Shown here one piece after another: positions 31,142-39,502 of a stretch of 64,000 nucleotides of DNA (position 1 is its first letter; every line of letters starts with the position of its first letter). Under the pieces are notes generated by a model. The model saw only the letters and a program-made list of their open reading frames with translations. It did no database searches and was not told the DNA's origin. A program made the translations under genes and the position numbers. This DNA is from Albimonas sp963977235 (GTDB taxonomy: Bacteria; Pseudomonadota; Alphaproteobacteria; Rhodobacterales; Rhodobacteraceae). Location of the stretch: contig NZ_CAXBOD010000002.1 of assembly GCF_963977235.1 (NCBI RefSeq), positions 186,001 through 250,000 of the forward strand, written 5' to 3'.

Positions 31142-31302
31142 GCGCCTGTCCTCCGGATCCGCCCGTCGCTTCTGATGCCTGAGCGACTCGCCCGGAGCGG
31201 TCAAGGACAAGCCGCCTGCGGCGGTCGCTGCGCGATCCTGGACCGCTCCGGGCGAGTCGCTCTGATCGGCATCAGCGACGGACGGCTCCGGAGAACAGGC
31301 GC
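31142..31302. repeat. long inverted repeat (about 60-bp arms) between convergent genes
   Basis: GAGCGACTCGCCCGGAGCGG plus TC (31181-31202) is a perfect reverse complement of 31241-31262. The match extends imperfectly outward, with GCGCCTGT at 31142-31149 against ACAGGCGC at 31295-31302. The 38-nt loop contains a second small hairpin (CCGCC-TG-CGGCGG). It could act as a bidirectional terminator for the phosphatase (+) and crotonase (-) genes, or be a palindromic mobile repeat. Confidence 0.85.
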
Positions 31303-31350
31303 TCCGCGAGGGGGGGCCGCCGCGCGCCAGGGCGCCTGGAGGGGGCGGGG

Positions 31351-32184
31351 TCAGGGCTTGTCGTCGAAGGGCTTGTCACGCTCGCGCACCAGGCCTGCGA
31401 CCGAGGCGCCGTCGCGGCGGAAACGCGAGAGGTAGGCGCGGCTGGTGTCCGACGAGAAGGCCAGCGCCTGGATCTCGGTTCCCGCGCGCAGACCGGCGCG
31501 GATGCCCATCGCCTCCATCTGCCGGTGCACCGCGCGCTTGTTGAACGCCTGCACGTCGGAGGGAACCAGCGCCACGCGCTCGGCAAAGGCCAGGGTGGCG
31601 TCTTCGAGCGCGTCGAGGGGGAAGGCGCGGGTGGCGTAGCCGTCGGCGACGGCCTCGAGCCCGGTGATCGAGTCGCCGGTCAGATACATCTCCATCGCCC
31701 GCCGCATGCCGTGCAGCCAGGGGTGGAACTGCATGTCGGGCGGGGACATCAGGCGGGTCGGCGGGTAGCCGATGGCCGCGTCCTGCGCCACGTAGACCAC
31801 GTCGCAGGCGGCCGCGAGCTCCGAGCCGCCGGCCAGGCAGTGGCCGTGGACCTGGGCGATCACGGGCTTGGCGAGGTCCCAGACGCGGAACCAGCCCTCG
31901 ACCACGTGGCGGGCCCAGTCGGCGCCGCTGCGGGCGGTGTGGTAGGGGCGGTCTTGCGTGTTGTCGGCCGAGAGGTCGTAGCCGGCCGAGAAGCTGGGTC
32001 CGGCGCCGCGGATCACGGTGACGTGGATCTCGGGGTCGAGGTCGGCGGCCTCCAGCTCGGCGAAGATCCGGCCGCGGAGTTCGTTGGACAGCGCGTTGCG
32101 CTTCTCGGGACGGTTCAGGGTCAGGCGGCGGACCTTGGGGCGGGGCGTGTCGACCAGCAGCACGTCGGGACCGGTGAGGGGCAT
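31351..32184 (-). CDS. enoyl-CoA hydratase/isomerase family protein
   Basis: Crotonase-fold protein of 277 residues. RRLTLNRPEKRNALS begins the fold, GPSFSAGYDLS forms the first oxyanion segment, and VHGHCLAGGSELAAACDVV the second, retaining the Glu of crotonase position 144. The second catalytic Glu position is in GYPPTRLMSPP and is not Glu. The exact reaction, hydration or another thioester reaction, is open. It is the last gene of the minus-strand group with another crotonase and two acyl-CoA dehydrogenases. A 170-nt gap containing an inverted repeat separates it from the previous gene, so it may be expressed at a different level. Confidence 0.88.
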   Translation of the reverse strand: MPLTGPDVLLVDTPRPKVRRLTLNRPEKRNALSNELRGRIFAELEAADLDPEIHVTVIRGAGPSFSAGYDLSADNTQDRPYHTARSGADWARHVVEGWFRVWDLAKPVIAQVHGHCLAGGSELAAACDVVYVAQDAAIGYPPTRLMSPPDMQFHPWLHGMRRAMEMYLTGDSITGLEAVADGYATRAFPLDALEDATLAFAERVALVPSDVQAFNKRAVHRQMEAMGIRAGLRAGTEIQALAFSSDTSRAYLSRFRRDGASVAGLVRERDKPFDDKP

Positions 32185-32208
32185 GGGAGGGCCTTTCGGA
32201 ACGGGGAG

Positions 32209-32278
32209 GGCGCCCCGGGCCTGACCCGGGGCCTCGCGCAGCGGGTGGGAAGAGGCCCCGGGTCAAGCCCGGGGCGCC
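32209..32278. repeat. inverted pair of the dispersed repeat (copy B)
   Basis: The 27-nt arm at 32209-32235 (GGCGCCCCGGGCCTGACCCG and seven more bases) pairs with 32252-32278, with one mismatch in 27, around a 16-nt loop. It is a REP/BIME-like stem between two crotonase genes of one operon, where it could limit readthrough or stabilise upstream mRNA. Single copies are at 19196 and 44138. Confidence 0.85.
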
Positions 32279-32354
32279 GCGTGTGTGGCGTCGGGCCCCC
32301 CTCGCAGAGGGCGCGGGCCACCGACGCGGACGCCGTCGGGGGCGTCTCGGGGCG

Positions 32355-33206
32355 CTACTTCGCCTTCGCCTCGCGCCGGATGATCTCGGCGCCCTTCGGG
32401 TCCACCAGCATGCCGTGGACGATCTCGTTATGGGCGTGGCCCATCTGGTGAAGGCTCATCGCCGCCGCCTGCACGGTCTGGAAGCCCTGCGCGTCCTGCG
32501 CCTGGTTCACCGCCTGCTTGGCGAGCCGCAGGCCGAAGGCGGGGCGCTGGGCGATGCGCGAGGCCAGCGCCAGGGTCTCGGCGGCGAGGTCCGCGCGCGG
32601 GACCACGCGGTTGACGAACCCCATCTTCTCGGCCTGCGCGGCCGAGAAGGGAGCGCCGGTGAACAGCAGCTCCTTGGCCTTGCGGATGCCGAAATCCCAA
32701 GGGTGGGAGAACCACTCCACCCCGTTCACCCCGAAGGCGACGGTGGGGTCGGAGAACTGGGCGTCCTCGGAGGCCACCACCAGGTCGCAGACCGCGACCA
32801 GCATCAGGCCGCCGGCGATCGCCTTGCCTTGGACCTGGGCGATGGTGGGTTTCGGAAGGTCCCGCCAGCGGCGGCAGAAGCCGAGGTAGATCTCTTCCTC
32901 GCGCGCCTGGCGGCCGGCGACGCCGGGCTCCTCGGCCGCGGCTCCGCCCCAGGAGGTGACAGGGGTGAACCGGGTCATGTCCCGCGCGCCGCTGAGGTCG
33001 TGGCCCGAGGAGAAATGCGGGCCGTCGCCCGCCAGGATGATCACCTTGACGGCCGTGTCATGCGCCGCCCGGTCGAAGGCCGCGTCGAGCTCGTAGAGCA
33101 GCGCCTCGTTCTGGGCGTTGCGCATCTCCGGGCGGGCGAGGGTTATGCGGGCGACGCCCTCGGCGGGGGTCTCGCAGCGGATCGTCTCGTAGGCGGGATC
33201 GGTCAT
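32355..33206 (-). CDS. enoyl-CoA hydratase/isomerase family protein
   Basis: Crotonase-fold protein of 283 residues. ARITLARPEMRNAQN, GPHFSSGHDLSG and VQGKAIAGGLMLVAVCDLV are conserved. Neither classical catalytic glutamate is present: Leu/Met occupy the first site and SDPTVAFGV the second, so hydration by the crotonase mechanism is doubtful. It may be an isomerase, decarboxylase-like or divergent hydratase. ATG 33206 begins the domain. It sits 86 nt after the smaller acyl-CoA dehydrogenase on the same strand. Confidence 0.87.
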   Translation of the reverse strand: MTDPAYETIRCETPAEGVARITLARPEMRNAQNEALLYELDAAFDRAAHDTAVKVIILAGDGPHFSSGHDLSGARDMTRFTPVTSWGGAAAEEPGVAGRQAREEEIYLGFCRRWRDLPKPTIAQVQGKAIAGGLMLVAVCDLVVASEDAQFSDPTVAFGVNGVEWFSHPWDFGIRKAKELLFTGAPFSAAQAEKMGFVNRVVPRADLAAETLALASRIAQRPAFGLRLAKQAVNQAQDAQGFQTVQAAAMSLHQMGHAHNEIVHGMLVDPKGAEIIRREAKAK

Positions 33207-33292
33207 GGGGGGCGTTCCGGGGCTGGCAGGGGAGGGCCCGGGCCGCCGAGGGGGCGGCGGCCCGGACATCCGGCGCGGCGGGCGCGCGGGGC

Positions 33293-34465
33293 TCAGCCCG
33301 CCGCGAGGCCCGAGGCGAGCGCGGCCGAGGCCGGAGCCGCGGCGCCCGCCTCGATCAACCGGCGCAGGTGCCACTCGCCGTCGCCGAACTGGGCCTCGGT
33401 CACCGAGAGGCGCTTGTAGAAGTGGCTCGCGGCCAGCTCGTCGGTCATGCCCATGCCGCCGTGGAGCTGCACCGCCTGGCCGCCGATGAAGCGCGAGGCG
33501 CGGGCGCACTGCACCTTGGCGCGGGCCACCGCGAGGGCCGCGTCGGCCCGGCCCTCGTCCACCGCGGTGAGGGCGGCGTGGACGGCGGCGCGGGTCTCCT
33601 CGCACAGGATGTTCATGTCGACGAGCCGGTGCTGGATCACCTGGAACTCCGACAGCGCACGGCCGAACTGCTTGCGCTGCTTGAGGTAATCGAGCGTGGT
33701 CGCGGTCGCGGCATGCATGGCGCCCACGGCCTCGGCGCAGGCGGCCAGCGTGCCGCGGTCGAGCAGGGCGTCGATGGCCGAGAGCCGGTCGGTCTCGGCC
33801 CCGCCCAGCAGGGCGTCGGCGGGGAGCGAGACGCCCGCGAAGCGCGCGGCCGCGCCCCGGCGCCCGTCCATGGCGGGCGAGACGTTGAGCGACACGCCCT
33901 CCGCCTTGCCCGGAACCAGGAACAGGCCGACCGGGCCCGAGGCGTCGCCGATGCGGGCCGAGACCACCAGCGTGTCGGCCGCGTGGGCCCCGATGGCGAA
34001 GGTCTTGGCGCCGTCCAGCGTGAAGCCGTCGCCCGAGCGGGTCGCCACCGCCTCGACATGGTCGCGCGCGAAGCCCGAGGCGGGCTCGGCGTGAAGGAGG
34101 GCCATCAGGCAGGCGCCCTCCGCCACCTTGCCGAGGATCTCCTGCTGCGCGGGGGCGCCGAACTGGGCCACTGCGCCGGCGCCCAGCACGAGGGTGGGCA
34201 GCAGGGGCTCGACGGCCAGGTGCTTGCCGGCGGTCGAGAGCAGGATCGCGAGTTCCGTCAGCCCGCCGTCGGAGCCGCCGGCGGCCTCGGGCAGGGCGAG
34301 GCCGAGCCAGCCCATCTCGGCGTAGGTCTTCCATTCCTCGCGGCCGAAGCCGTCCTCGGTGTCGCGGGTCAGTTTCTTGGAGTGCTCGGGGCCGTAGCGG
34401 TCGGCGAACCAGGCCTCGGCGGACTCGGACAGGAGCTGACGCTCCTCGGTGGAGAATGCGGTCAT
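33293..34465 (-). CDS. acyl-CoA dehydrogenase, degenerate partner subunit
   Basis: Protein of 390 residues of the acyl-CoA dehydrogenase family. The N-terminal helical domain (FSTEERQLLSESAEAWF) and FAD-binding YLKQRKQFGRALSEFQVIQH with AVQLHGGMGMTDE are present. The flavin loop reads LLHAEPASGFARD instead of the usual Y-x-E-P-x-x-G-S-D. The C-terminal catalytic-region motif is replaced by AQFGDGEWHLRRL. Such subunits pair with a canonical dehydrogenase in heterotetramers (known for mycobacterial FadE pairs). The canonical partner is probably the gene 11 nt upstream. The ATG has a GGAGGGG site. Confidence 0.88.
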   Translation of the reverse strand: MTAFSTEERQLLSESAEAWFADRYGPEHSKKLTRDTEDGFGREEWKTYAEMGWLGLALPEAAGGSDGGLTELAILLSTAGKHLAVEPLLPTLVLGAGAVAQFGAPAQQEILGKVAEGACLMALLHAEPASGFARDHVEAVATRSGDGFTLDGAKTFAIGAHAADTLVVSARIGDASGPVGLFLVPGKAEGVSLNVSPAMDGRRGAAARFAGVSLPADALLGGAETDRLSAIDALLDRGTLAACAEAVGAMHAATATTLDYLKQRKQFGRALSEFQVIQHRLVDMNILCEETRAAVHAALTAVDEGRADAALAVARAKVQCARASRFIGGQAVQLHGGMGMTDELAASHFYKRLSVTEAQFGDGEWHLRRLIEAGAAAPASAALASGLAAG

Positions 34466-34476
34466 GGTCCCCTCCC

Positions 34477-35700
34477 TCAGAGCCCCAGGGCGCCCTTGGC
34501 GATGATGTTGCGTTGAATTTCCGAGCTGCCGCCGTAGATCGTGGCGGCGCGGCGGTGCAGATGCTCGGCGAGGATCCCGGCCATCTCGGCGGGGCCCATG
34601 AGTTCTCCGTTCCAGCCGGCCATCAGGGCGTCGGCCTGGTAGGCGAGGCCGTGGCGGGCCAGCGCGTCGGTCATGCACTGCAGGATCGCCTGCTGAAGCT
34701 CCGAGCCGCGGATCTTGAGGGCGGCGGCGCCGATCAGGCTGGGCTGGTCGGCGGCGGACTGGTGGGCGGCGTGCTGGTCGGCGACCAGCGCCTCGAGGGT
34801 CGCGAACTGCACCTCCAGCTCGGCCACGCGGCGCTGGAACTCAGGGCTCTGCGAAAGGGGTTTGCCCCCCTCCATCGTCTGGGCGAGCACGCCCTTGAGC
34901 TGGTCGAGGTAGCGGACCATCGAGCCGAGCTCGGCCACGCCCACCCGCTCGTTCGCGAGCAGGAACTTGGCGTAGTCCCAGCCCTTGTTCTCCTCGCCGA
35001 TCAGGTTCTCGGCCGGGACGCGGACGTCGTCGAAGAAGACCTCGTTGACGTGGTGGCCCATGTCCAGCGTGATGATCGGGCGCACGGTGATGCCCGGCGT
35101 CTTCATGTCGATCAGAAGGAAGGAGATGCCCTTCTGGGGCTTGGCGTCCGGGTCGGTGCGCACCAGGCAGAAGCACCAGTCGGCCCAGTGGGCCAGCGTC
35201 GTCCAGATCTTCTGGCCGGTGACGCGGTAGTGCGCACCGTCGTCGTCCACGCCTTTCACCGCGCGGGTGCGCAGGCTGGCGAGGTCAGAGCCCGAGCCCG
35301 GCTCGGAATAGCCCTGGCACCACCAGGTGGTGTTCTTGAGGATGCCGGGCAGGTGCCGGGCCTTCTGCTCGGGCGTGCCGAAGGTGTAGATCACCGGGCC
35401 GACCATGGTCACGCCGAAGGGGATCAGCCAGGGGGCGCCGGCGCGGCCGGTCTCCTCGCGGAAGATCGCGGCCTCCTCGGCCGACCAGCCCTGGCCGCCG
35501 GCTTCCCTGGGCCAGTTGCCGCCGAGCCAGCCCTTCTCGCCAAGCGCCTGGAGCCAGGCGTTGTACTCCTCCTTGGTGAGGTGCTGGCCGAGGTCGAGCT
35601 TGCGGCGCAGGTCGGGGCCGATGTTGGCCGCGCAGAAATCGCGAACCTCCTGCCGGAAGGACTCCAGCGAGGGGTCGCGGGCGAGGGCGTTGATGAACAT
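34477..35700 (-). CDS. acyl-CoA dehydrogenase, canonical subunit
   Basis: Protein of 407 residues with a complete fold: N-terminal helices, flavin loop WCQGYSEPGSGSDLAS, YRVTGQKIWTTLAHWADW, ENKGWDYAKFLLANER, and C-terminal IYGGSSEIQRNIIAKGALGL. It would dehydrogenate an acyl-CoA with FAD, electrons going to ETF. ATG 35700 is preceded by GGGAGGAGG. It is the first gene of the minus-strand group, so the promoter should lie in the 612-nt gap upstream. Its product probably pairs with the degenerate dehydrogenase encoded 11 nt downstream. Substrate unknown. Confidence 0.92.
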   Translation of the reverse strand: MFINALARDPSLESFRQEVRDFCAANIGPDLRRKLDLGQHLTKEEYNAWLQALGEKGWLGGNWPREAGGQGWSAEEAAIFREETGRAGAPWLIPFGVTMVGPVIYTFGTPEQKARHLPGILKNTTWWCQGYSEPGSGSDLASLRTRAVKGVDDDGAHYRVTGQKIWTTLAHWADWCFCLVRTDPDAKPQKGISFLLIDMKTPGITVRPIITLDMGHHVNEVFFDDVRVPAENLIGEENKGWDYAKFLLANERVGVAELGSMVRYLDQLKGVLAQTMEGGKPLSQSPEFQRRVAELEVQFATLEALVADQHAAHQSAADQPSLIGAAALKIRGSELQQAILQCMTDALARHGLAYQADALMAGWNGELMGPAEMAGILAEHLHRRAATIYGGSSEIQRNIIAKGALGL

Positions 35701-36312
35701 GAGCCTCCTCCCGTGGGGCTGTGGCGTGCGTCCCGGCTTCTGGGTCCGTGGATCGACCGCGGCGCGCGGGGGGATTCGACCCCGGCGCGGATTCTGACTG
35801 GCCAACCGGTTAAATCGGGACGCCGCCGCAGGCAAGGTTTCGATGCGGCCGGGTGGGGCGGCGGCGGGGCGCCCTGCGGGCGGAGGCGCCGCGTCGGGCG
35901 GGTCGTCTGAGGCGCGGTTGCGTGCGCGGCGCGCGGCGGGCGTTGGCGCCTGGGGCAGGCTTGCGAGGGCGCGAGGGGGCGGTCAGGCGCCGCGCCGCGG
36001 CGAGCGGGGGAAGCGCCGCGTCGGGCCGCGCGCCTGTGCGGCGGTCCCGCCCGCGGCGCGTTGCAGGCGGGAGCGTGGGTGGCCAGGGCGCCCCTGGCTG
36101 GCGGGGCGCGGGAGGTCCCGACGACAGGTCCTGGGGGAGCTCGGGACGGCCCGGACCGCCGGGGCCGGTCCAGGCGCACCCTGCGGCGATCGCGCACCGC
36201 CCGCCGCGGGGCGCCTGGCAACAGGCGCGGAGGCCAGCCCGGCGCCGCGCGCGAGACCGCGGGGCCGGCGTTCCGGCCGACGCGGCGCCTCCTTTGCCGG
36301 CGGCGGGCGCCC
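35701..36312. other. 612-nt intergenic region
   Basis: No convincing gene. Near 35795-35825 an AT-richer patch includes the palindrome AACCGGTT in GGCCAACCGGTTAAATCGG, a possible operator/promoter for the acyl-CoA dehydrogenase operon. The rest is GC-rich with only Arg/Ala/Pro-type frames. Confidence 0.5.
35802..35815 (-). promoter_or_regulatory. candidate operator AACCGGTT upstream of acyl-CoA dehydrogenase operon
   Basis: A perfect 8-bp palindrome AACCGGTT (35804-35811) lies in a small AT-richer patch about 100 nt upstream of the start at 35700. TetR-type operators are palindromes of this kind, but no match to a known regulator is claimed. Confidence 0.25.
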
Positions 36313-37623
36313 TCAGATGCCCAGGCGGTCCATCAGCTTGTACTTCTGGATCGTCGCCCAGATGCCGAGGCCGCGCAGGCCGTGGAACGGGATCGGGGCG
36401 AGCGGAGTCACCGGCGCGTCCAGCGCCTCGGCCGGCCGGCCCGCCGCCCACTCGCCCAGCACCCGCCCCATGGCCACCGTCAGCGCCACGCCGCGGCCGT
36501 TGAACCCGCCCGAACTCAGCACATTGGGCGCCAGAAGATGCAGGTGGGGGAAGTGATCCACCGTCATCGCCACGCTGCCGCCCCAGGCGTAGGGCCAGTC
36601 GAAGTCGGCAAGGTCGGGAATCATCCGCCGCGCGATCCGCCGCAGCGCCTCCTGGTCCGCGGGAACCCGCCCGTCGTTGAAGCCGCTGCGCCCGCCGATC
36701 ACGAAGCGTCCCTCGGGCGACATCCGGAAATAGGTGGTCAGCCGCTGGGTGTCCGAGCCGTGGTGCCCTTCCGGCATCAGCGTGTCGCGCAGGTTTCGCG
36801 GCAGCACCTCGGTCGCCACCTGCACCGAGCGCACGGGAACCACCGAGCGCCGCAGCCGGTCGTGCACCCCGTCCCCGTAGCCGTTCAGGCAGACCACCGC
36901 CCTGCGCGCCGTGACTGCGCCGGCGGCAGTGCGCACGGTCACCCGCTCGGGCCCCGGCTCGATCGCGCTGGCGCGGCTGCGGGCGTGGATGCGGGCGCCG
37001 GCGGCCTCGGCCGCGGCGGCGAGACCGAGCGCCAGCTTCAGGGGCTGCACCGTGCCGCCCGCCTCGTGCACCGCGCCGCCGACATAGTGGTCGAAGCCCA
37101 GCAGGCCCGCGATCTCCTCGCGGTCCAGGGCGCGCACGGGGCGGTCGAGCGCCTGCCACTGGCGCGCCCGTTCGCGCAGAGGCCCCATGCCGGCCTCGCT
37201 CACCGCGGTCTGCACGAAGCCGCCGCGCCGGGCGTCGCAGTCGATCCCCAGACGCTCGGCCAGCGCGAAGAGGTAATCCGCGTCATCGCCGGCCAGCCGC
37301 AGGAAGCGCCCGCCCAGGTCCTCGCCAAAGCGCGCCGCCACCGCCTCGGGGTCCTCCTTCAGCCCCGGGTTCACCTGCCCGCCGTTGCGCCCCGAGGCGC
37401 CCCAGCCCGGGGTCATCGCCTCGAGCACCGTCACCGAGAGCCCCGCCTCGGCCGCATGCAGCGCCGCCGAGAGGCCCGAGAACCCGCCCCCCACCACCAC
37501 GAGATCCGCCTCGACCTCGCCCTCAAGCGCCGGCCGCTCCGGCGGCGGGGGGGCGGTCGCGGTCCACAGCGAGTTGGCGATGACCGAGGCTTCGTCGTGG
37601 ATCATGGGGCCACCGCGGGTCAT
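36313..37623 (-). CDS. FAD-dependent amine/amino-acid oxidase (DAO family, PuuB-like)
   Basis: Flavoprotein of 436 residues. The dinucleotide-binding motif ADLVVVGGGFSGLSAALHAA begins near residue 40, followed by WGASGRNGGQVNPG. The C-terminal GGFNGRGVALTVAMG and YAWGGSVAMTVDHFPH are typical of gamma-glutamylputrescine oxidase (PuuB/OrdL-type) proteins in the DAO family. It would oxidise a secondary amine or amino acid with O2 or an electron acceptor. Its start overlaps the stop of the second oxidase by four bases (ATGA). The gamma-glutamylation partner (a GS-like gene) is at 53956-55320; the link is inferred. Confidence 0.87.
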   Translation of the reverse strand: MTRGGPMIHDEASVIANSLWTATAPPPPERPALEGEVEADLVVVGGGFSGLSAALHAAEAGLSVTVLEAMTPGWGASGRNGGQVNPGLKEDPEAVAARFGEDLGGRFLRLAGDDADYLFALAERLGIDCDARRGGFVQTAVSEAGMGPLRERARQWQALDRPVRALDREEIAGLLGFDHYVGGAVHEAGGTVQPLKLALGLAAAAEAAGARIHARSRASAIEPGPERVTVRTAAGAVTARRAVVCLNGYGDGVHDRLRRSVVPVRSVQVATEVLPRNLRDTLMPEGHHGSDTQRLTTYFRMSPEGRFVIGGRSGFNDGRVPADQEALRRIARRMIPDLADFDWPYAWGGSVAMTVDHFPHLHLLAPNVLSSGGFNGRGVALTVAMGRVLGEWAAGRPAEALDAPVTPLAPIPFHGLRGLGIWATIQKYKLMDRLGI

Positions 37624-38762
37624 GAGAAACGGGCGGGCGAGAGGGCCGAGACCACCTCGGCCTCCATCGCGGGCGCGCCGCCGGTCAGCAGCGCCCCGGC
37701 GAGCGCCGAGAGCGCGGGCGAGGTCTGGATCCCATGCCCCCCCTGGCCCGCCAGCCAGAAGAACCCCGGCGTCTCGGGCGCAAAGCCCACCACCGGCGTC
37801 CCGTCGGGGGCGAAGCTGCGCAGGCCGGCCCAGGCGCGTTCGACCCGGGTCACCTCATAGTCCATCGCCTGGGCGAACCGGTCCAGCCCCTCGGCCAGCA
37901 CCATGTCGTCGGGCCAGGCGTCCATCGGGGCCACCGGGTCCTCGTCGGCGGGCGAGACCATCAGCGCGCCCGATTGCGGCTTGGCGTACCAGTCGAAGGC
38001 GACCGGATCGATCAGCGGCCAGACCGAGGCGTCGATCCCCGCCGGCAACGGCAGCATCGCGGCCGAGCGGCGCTTGGGCACGATCCCCAGCGGCGCGGCC
38101 CCGGCCATCGCGGCGACCTCGTCGGCCCAGGCGCCGGCGGCGTTGACCAGCACCGGCGCCTCGAAGACGCCGGCGGGGGTCTCGACCCGCCAGGCCTCGC
38201 CGACCCGCGCGATGCGCCCGACCTGAGCGTTGCGGGCGATGCGCCCGACTCGGGCGTTGACCGCGATCCGCCCGCCATCCCGGCGCAGCATCTTCGCAAA
38301 CCCCTGGAAGAGGCGGTCGACGTCGATGTCCGCGGCCTCGGGCTCGAGGCTGGCCGCAACGATGCGGCCCTTCCTGAGGAGGGGGAACAGGGCCTCGGCC
38401 TGCGGGCCGGTCAGCCGCTCGAGCCCCTTGGATTCGGCGAACGAGGCCTCCAGCCCCTCCATCTCGGCCTCGGTGGCGACCGTCAGCACGCCGCGGCGCG
38501 AGAGCAGGGCGCCGGCGATGGCGCCGCCCGAGAACGCCTCGGGGTCCATGAAGGCCGGGTGGGCCGCGTCGCTGACCGCGCGCAGGACAGGGCCGCCGTA
38601 GTTGCGGATGTAGATCGCGGCGGAGCGGCCGGTGGTGTGGTAGGCCGGCGTCGGCTCGGCCTCGAGCACGGTGACGGAGGCGCCGTGCGCGGCGGCCATG
38701 GCGCCGGCGCCGACGCCCGCGATGCCGGCGCCGATCACCAGGATGTCGGAGGTCTCGGTCAT
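37620..38762 (-). CDS. FAD-dependent oxidoreductase (DAO family, D-amino-acid-dehydrogenase-like)
   Basis: Protein of 380 residues starting DILVIGAGIAGVGAGAMAA, the FAD Rossmann motif, then HTTGRSAAIYIRNYGG, which resembles D-arginine dehydrogenase-like enzymes. The C-terminal FFWLAGQGGHGIQTSPAL is the second FAD contact. An in-frame tandem duplication (38209-38262) gives NARVGRIAR-NAQVGRIAR, nine residues each, in the middle of the FAD domain. Likely oxidises an amino acid. Co-transcribed with the following oxidase. Confidence 0.87.
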   Translation of the reverse strand: MTETSDILVIGAGIAGVGAGAMAAAHGASVTVLEAEPTPAYHTTGRSAAIYIRNYGGPVLRAVSDAAHPAFMDPEAFSGGAIAGALLSRRGVLTVATEAEMEGLEASFAESKGLERLTGPQAEALFPLLRKGRIVAASLEPEAADIDVDRLFQGFAKMLRRDGGRIAVNARVGRIARNAQVGRIARVGEAWRVETPAGVFEAPVLVNAAGAWADEVAAMAGAAPLGIVPKRRSAAMLPLPAGIDASVWPLIDPVAFDWYAKPQSGALMVSPADEDPVAPMDAWPDDMVLAEGLDRFAQAMDYEVTRVERAWAGLRSFAPDGTPVVGFAPETPGFFWLAGQGGHGIQTSPALSALAGALLTGGAPAMEAEVVSALSPARFS

Positions 38763-39502
38763 GGGGTCCTTTCAGGCCGGCCCCGCCGCCCGAGCGAGGC
38801 GGTCGAGGCCGGAGTCAGCGTCTCGATGCGCGCGGCGAGGCGCGGCTCGACAGGGGCCGCGGAGGGCGGCTCCGATCGTCTCTGTGCGGGGCCGCCGCGC
38901 CCGAGGGGCCGCGCTCCCCGCCTCGAGGCAGGCGGGGCGGCTCGGGAGTCGGGCGCCGCGTTTGCCCTAGATGGCGCTGACGGCGGCCTGCAGTCCGCCG
39001 GCGCTCCGGAAGGGCGTTGGATGGGCGGTCGTTCCCCGGAGGTTCGGGTCGCGGCGGCAGGCATGACGGCTCCGGCAGGGCCTCGGGGTGGCGGGGAGTC
39101 AGTCGTCCACGCCAGGGGGCCGCGCGTCAACGGCGACGCCGCAGCGCAGGGGCGATGGGGCAGCGCAGGGTGACGGGATCGCACCGCCGGGCGCGGCGCG
39201 CGCCTTCGGAAAGGGTCGGCCTCGGTTGGGGACGTCGCCCGAGGCGCGGGTCCGGCGAGGACGCGGGGCGTGGGGCGCGGGCGGCCGCGCTTGGCGCCCC
39301 GCGCGCATCGCTGGGGGCGGGCCGTCCGCCTCGGGGGGCCGATCCGGGAAGCCCCTGCGCGCGGGGCGCCGCTCGCCCATCGATCTGCTGCCGGTCGGGG
39401 CCGTCGCAGCCCTTTCAACAAGCGGCCTGCAGGCGCCCTGCGGGCGGGCTTGGCTGCGTCGCGCCGGGGTGCGGGCGGAGATCCGCCCCCCGACCCTGTC
39501 GC
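38763..39502. other. 740-nt intergenic region
   Basis: The longest gene-free stretch in the window. Open frames here give only Arg/Ala/Gly/Pro-rich translations on both strands with no recognisable domain or ribosome site. Repeated purine-rich C/G blocks occur, but no clear hairpin or terminator. It should hold the promoter for the oxidase pair (transcribed leftward from 38762). A degenerate remnant gene cannot be excluded. Confidence 0.5.

Noticed and set aside
38209..38262. Frameshift in the FAD oxidase around its short tandem repeat
   Set aside because: The frame stays intact through the repeat and both flanking motifs are normal, so it is an in-frame duplication.
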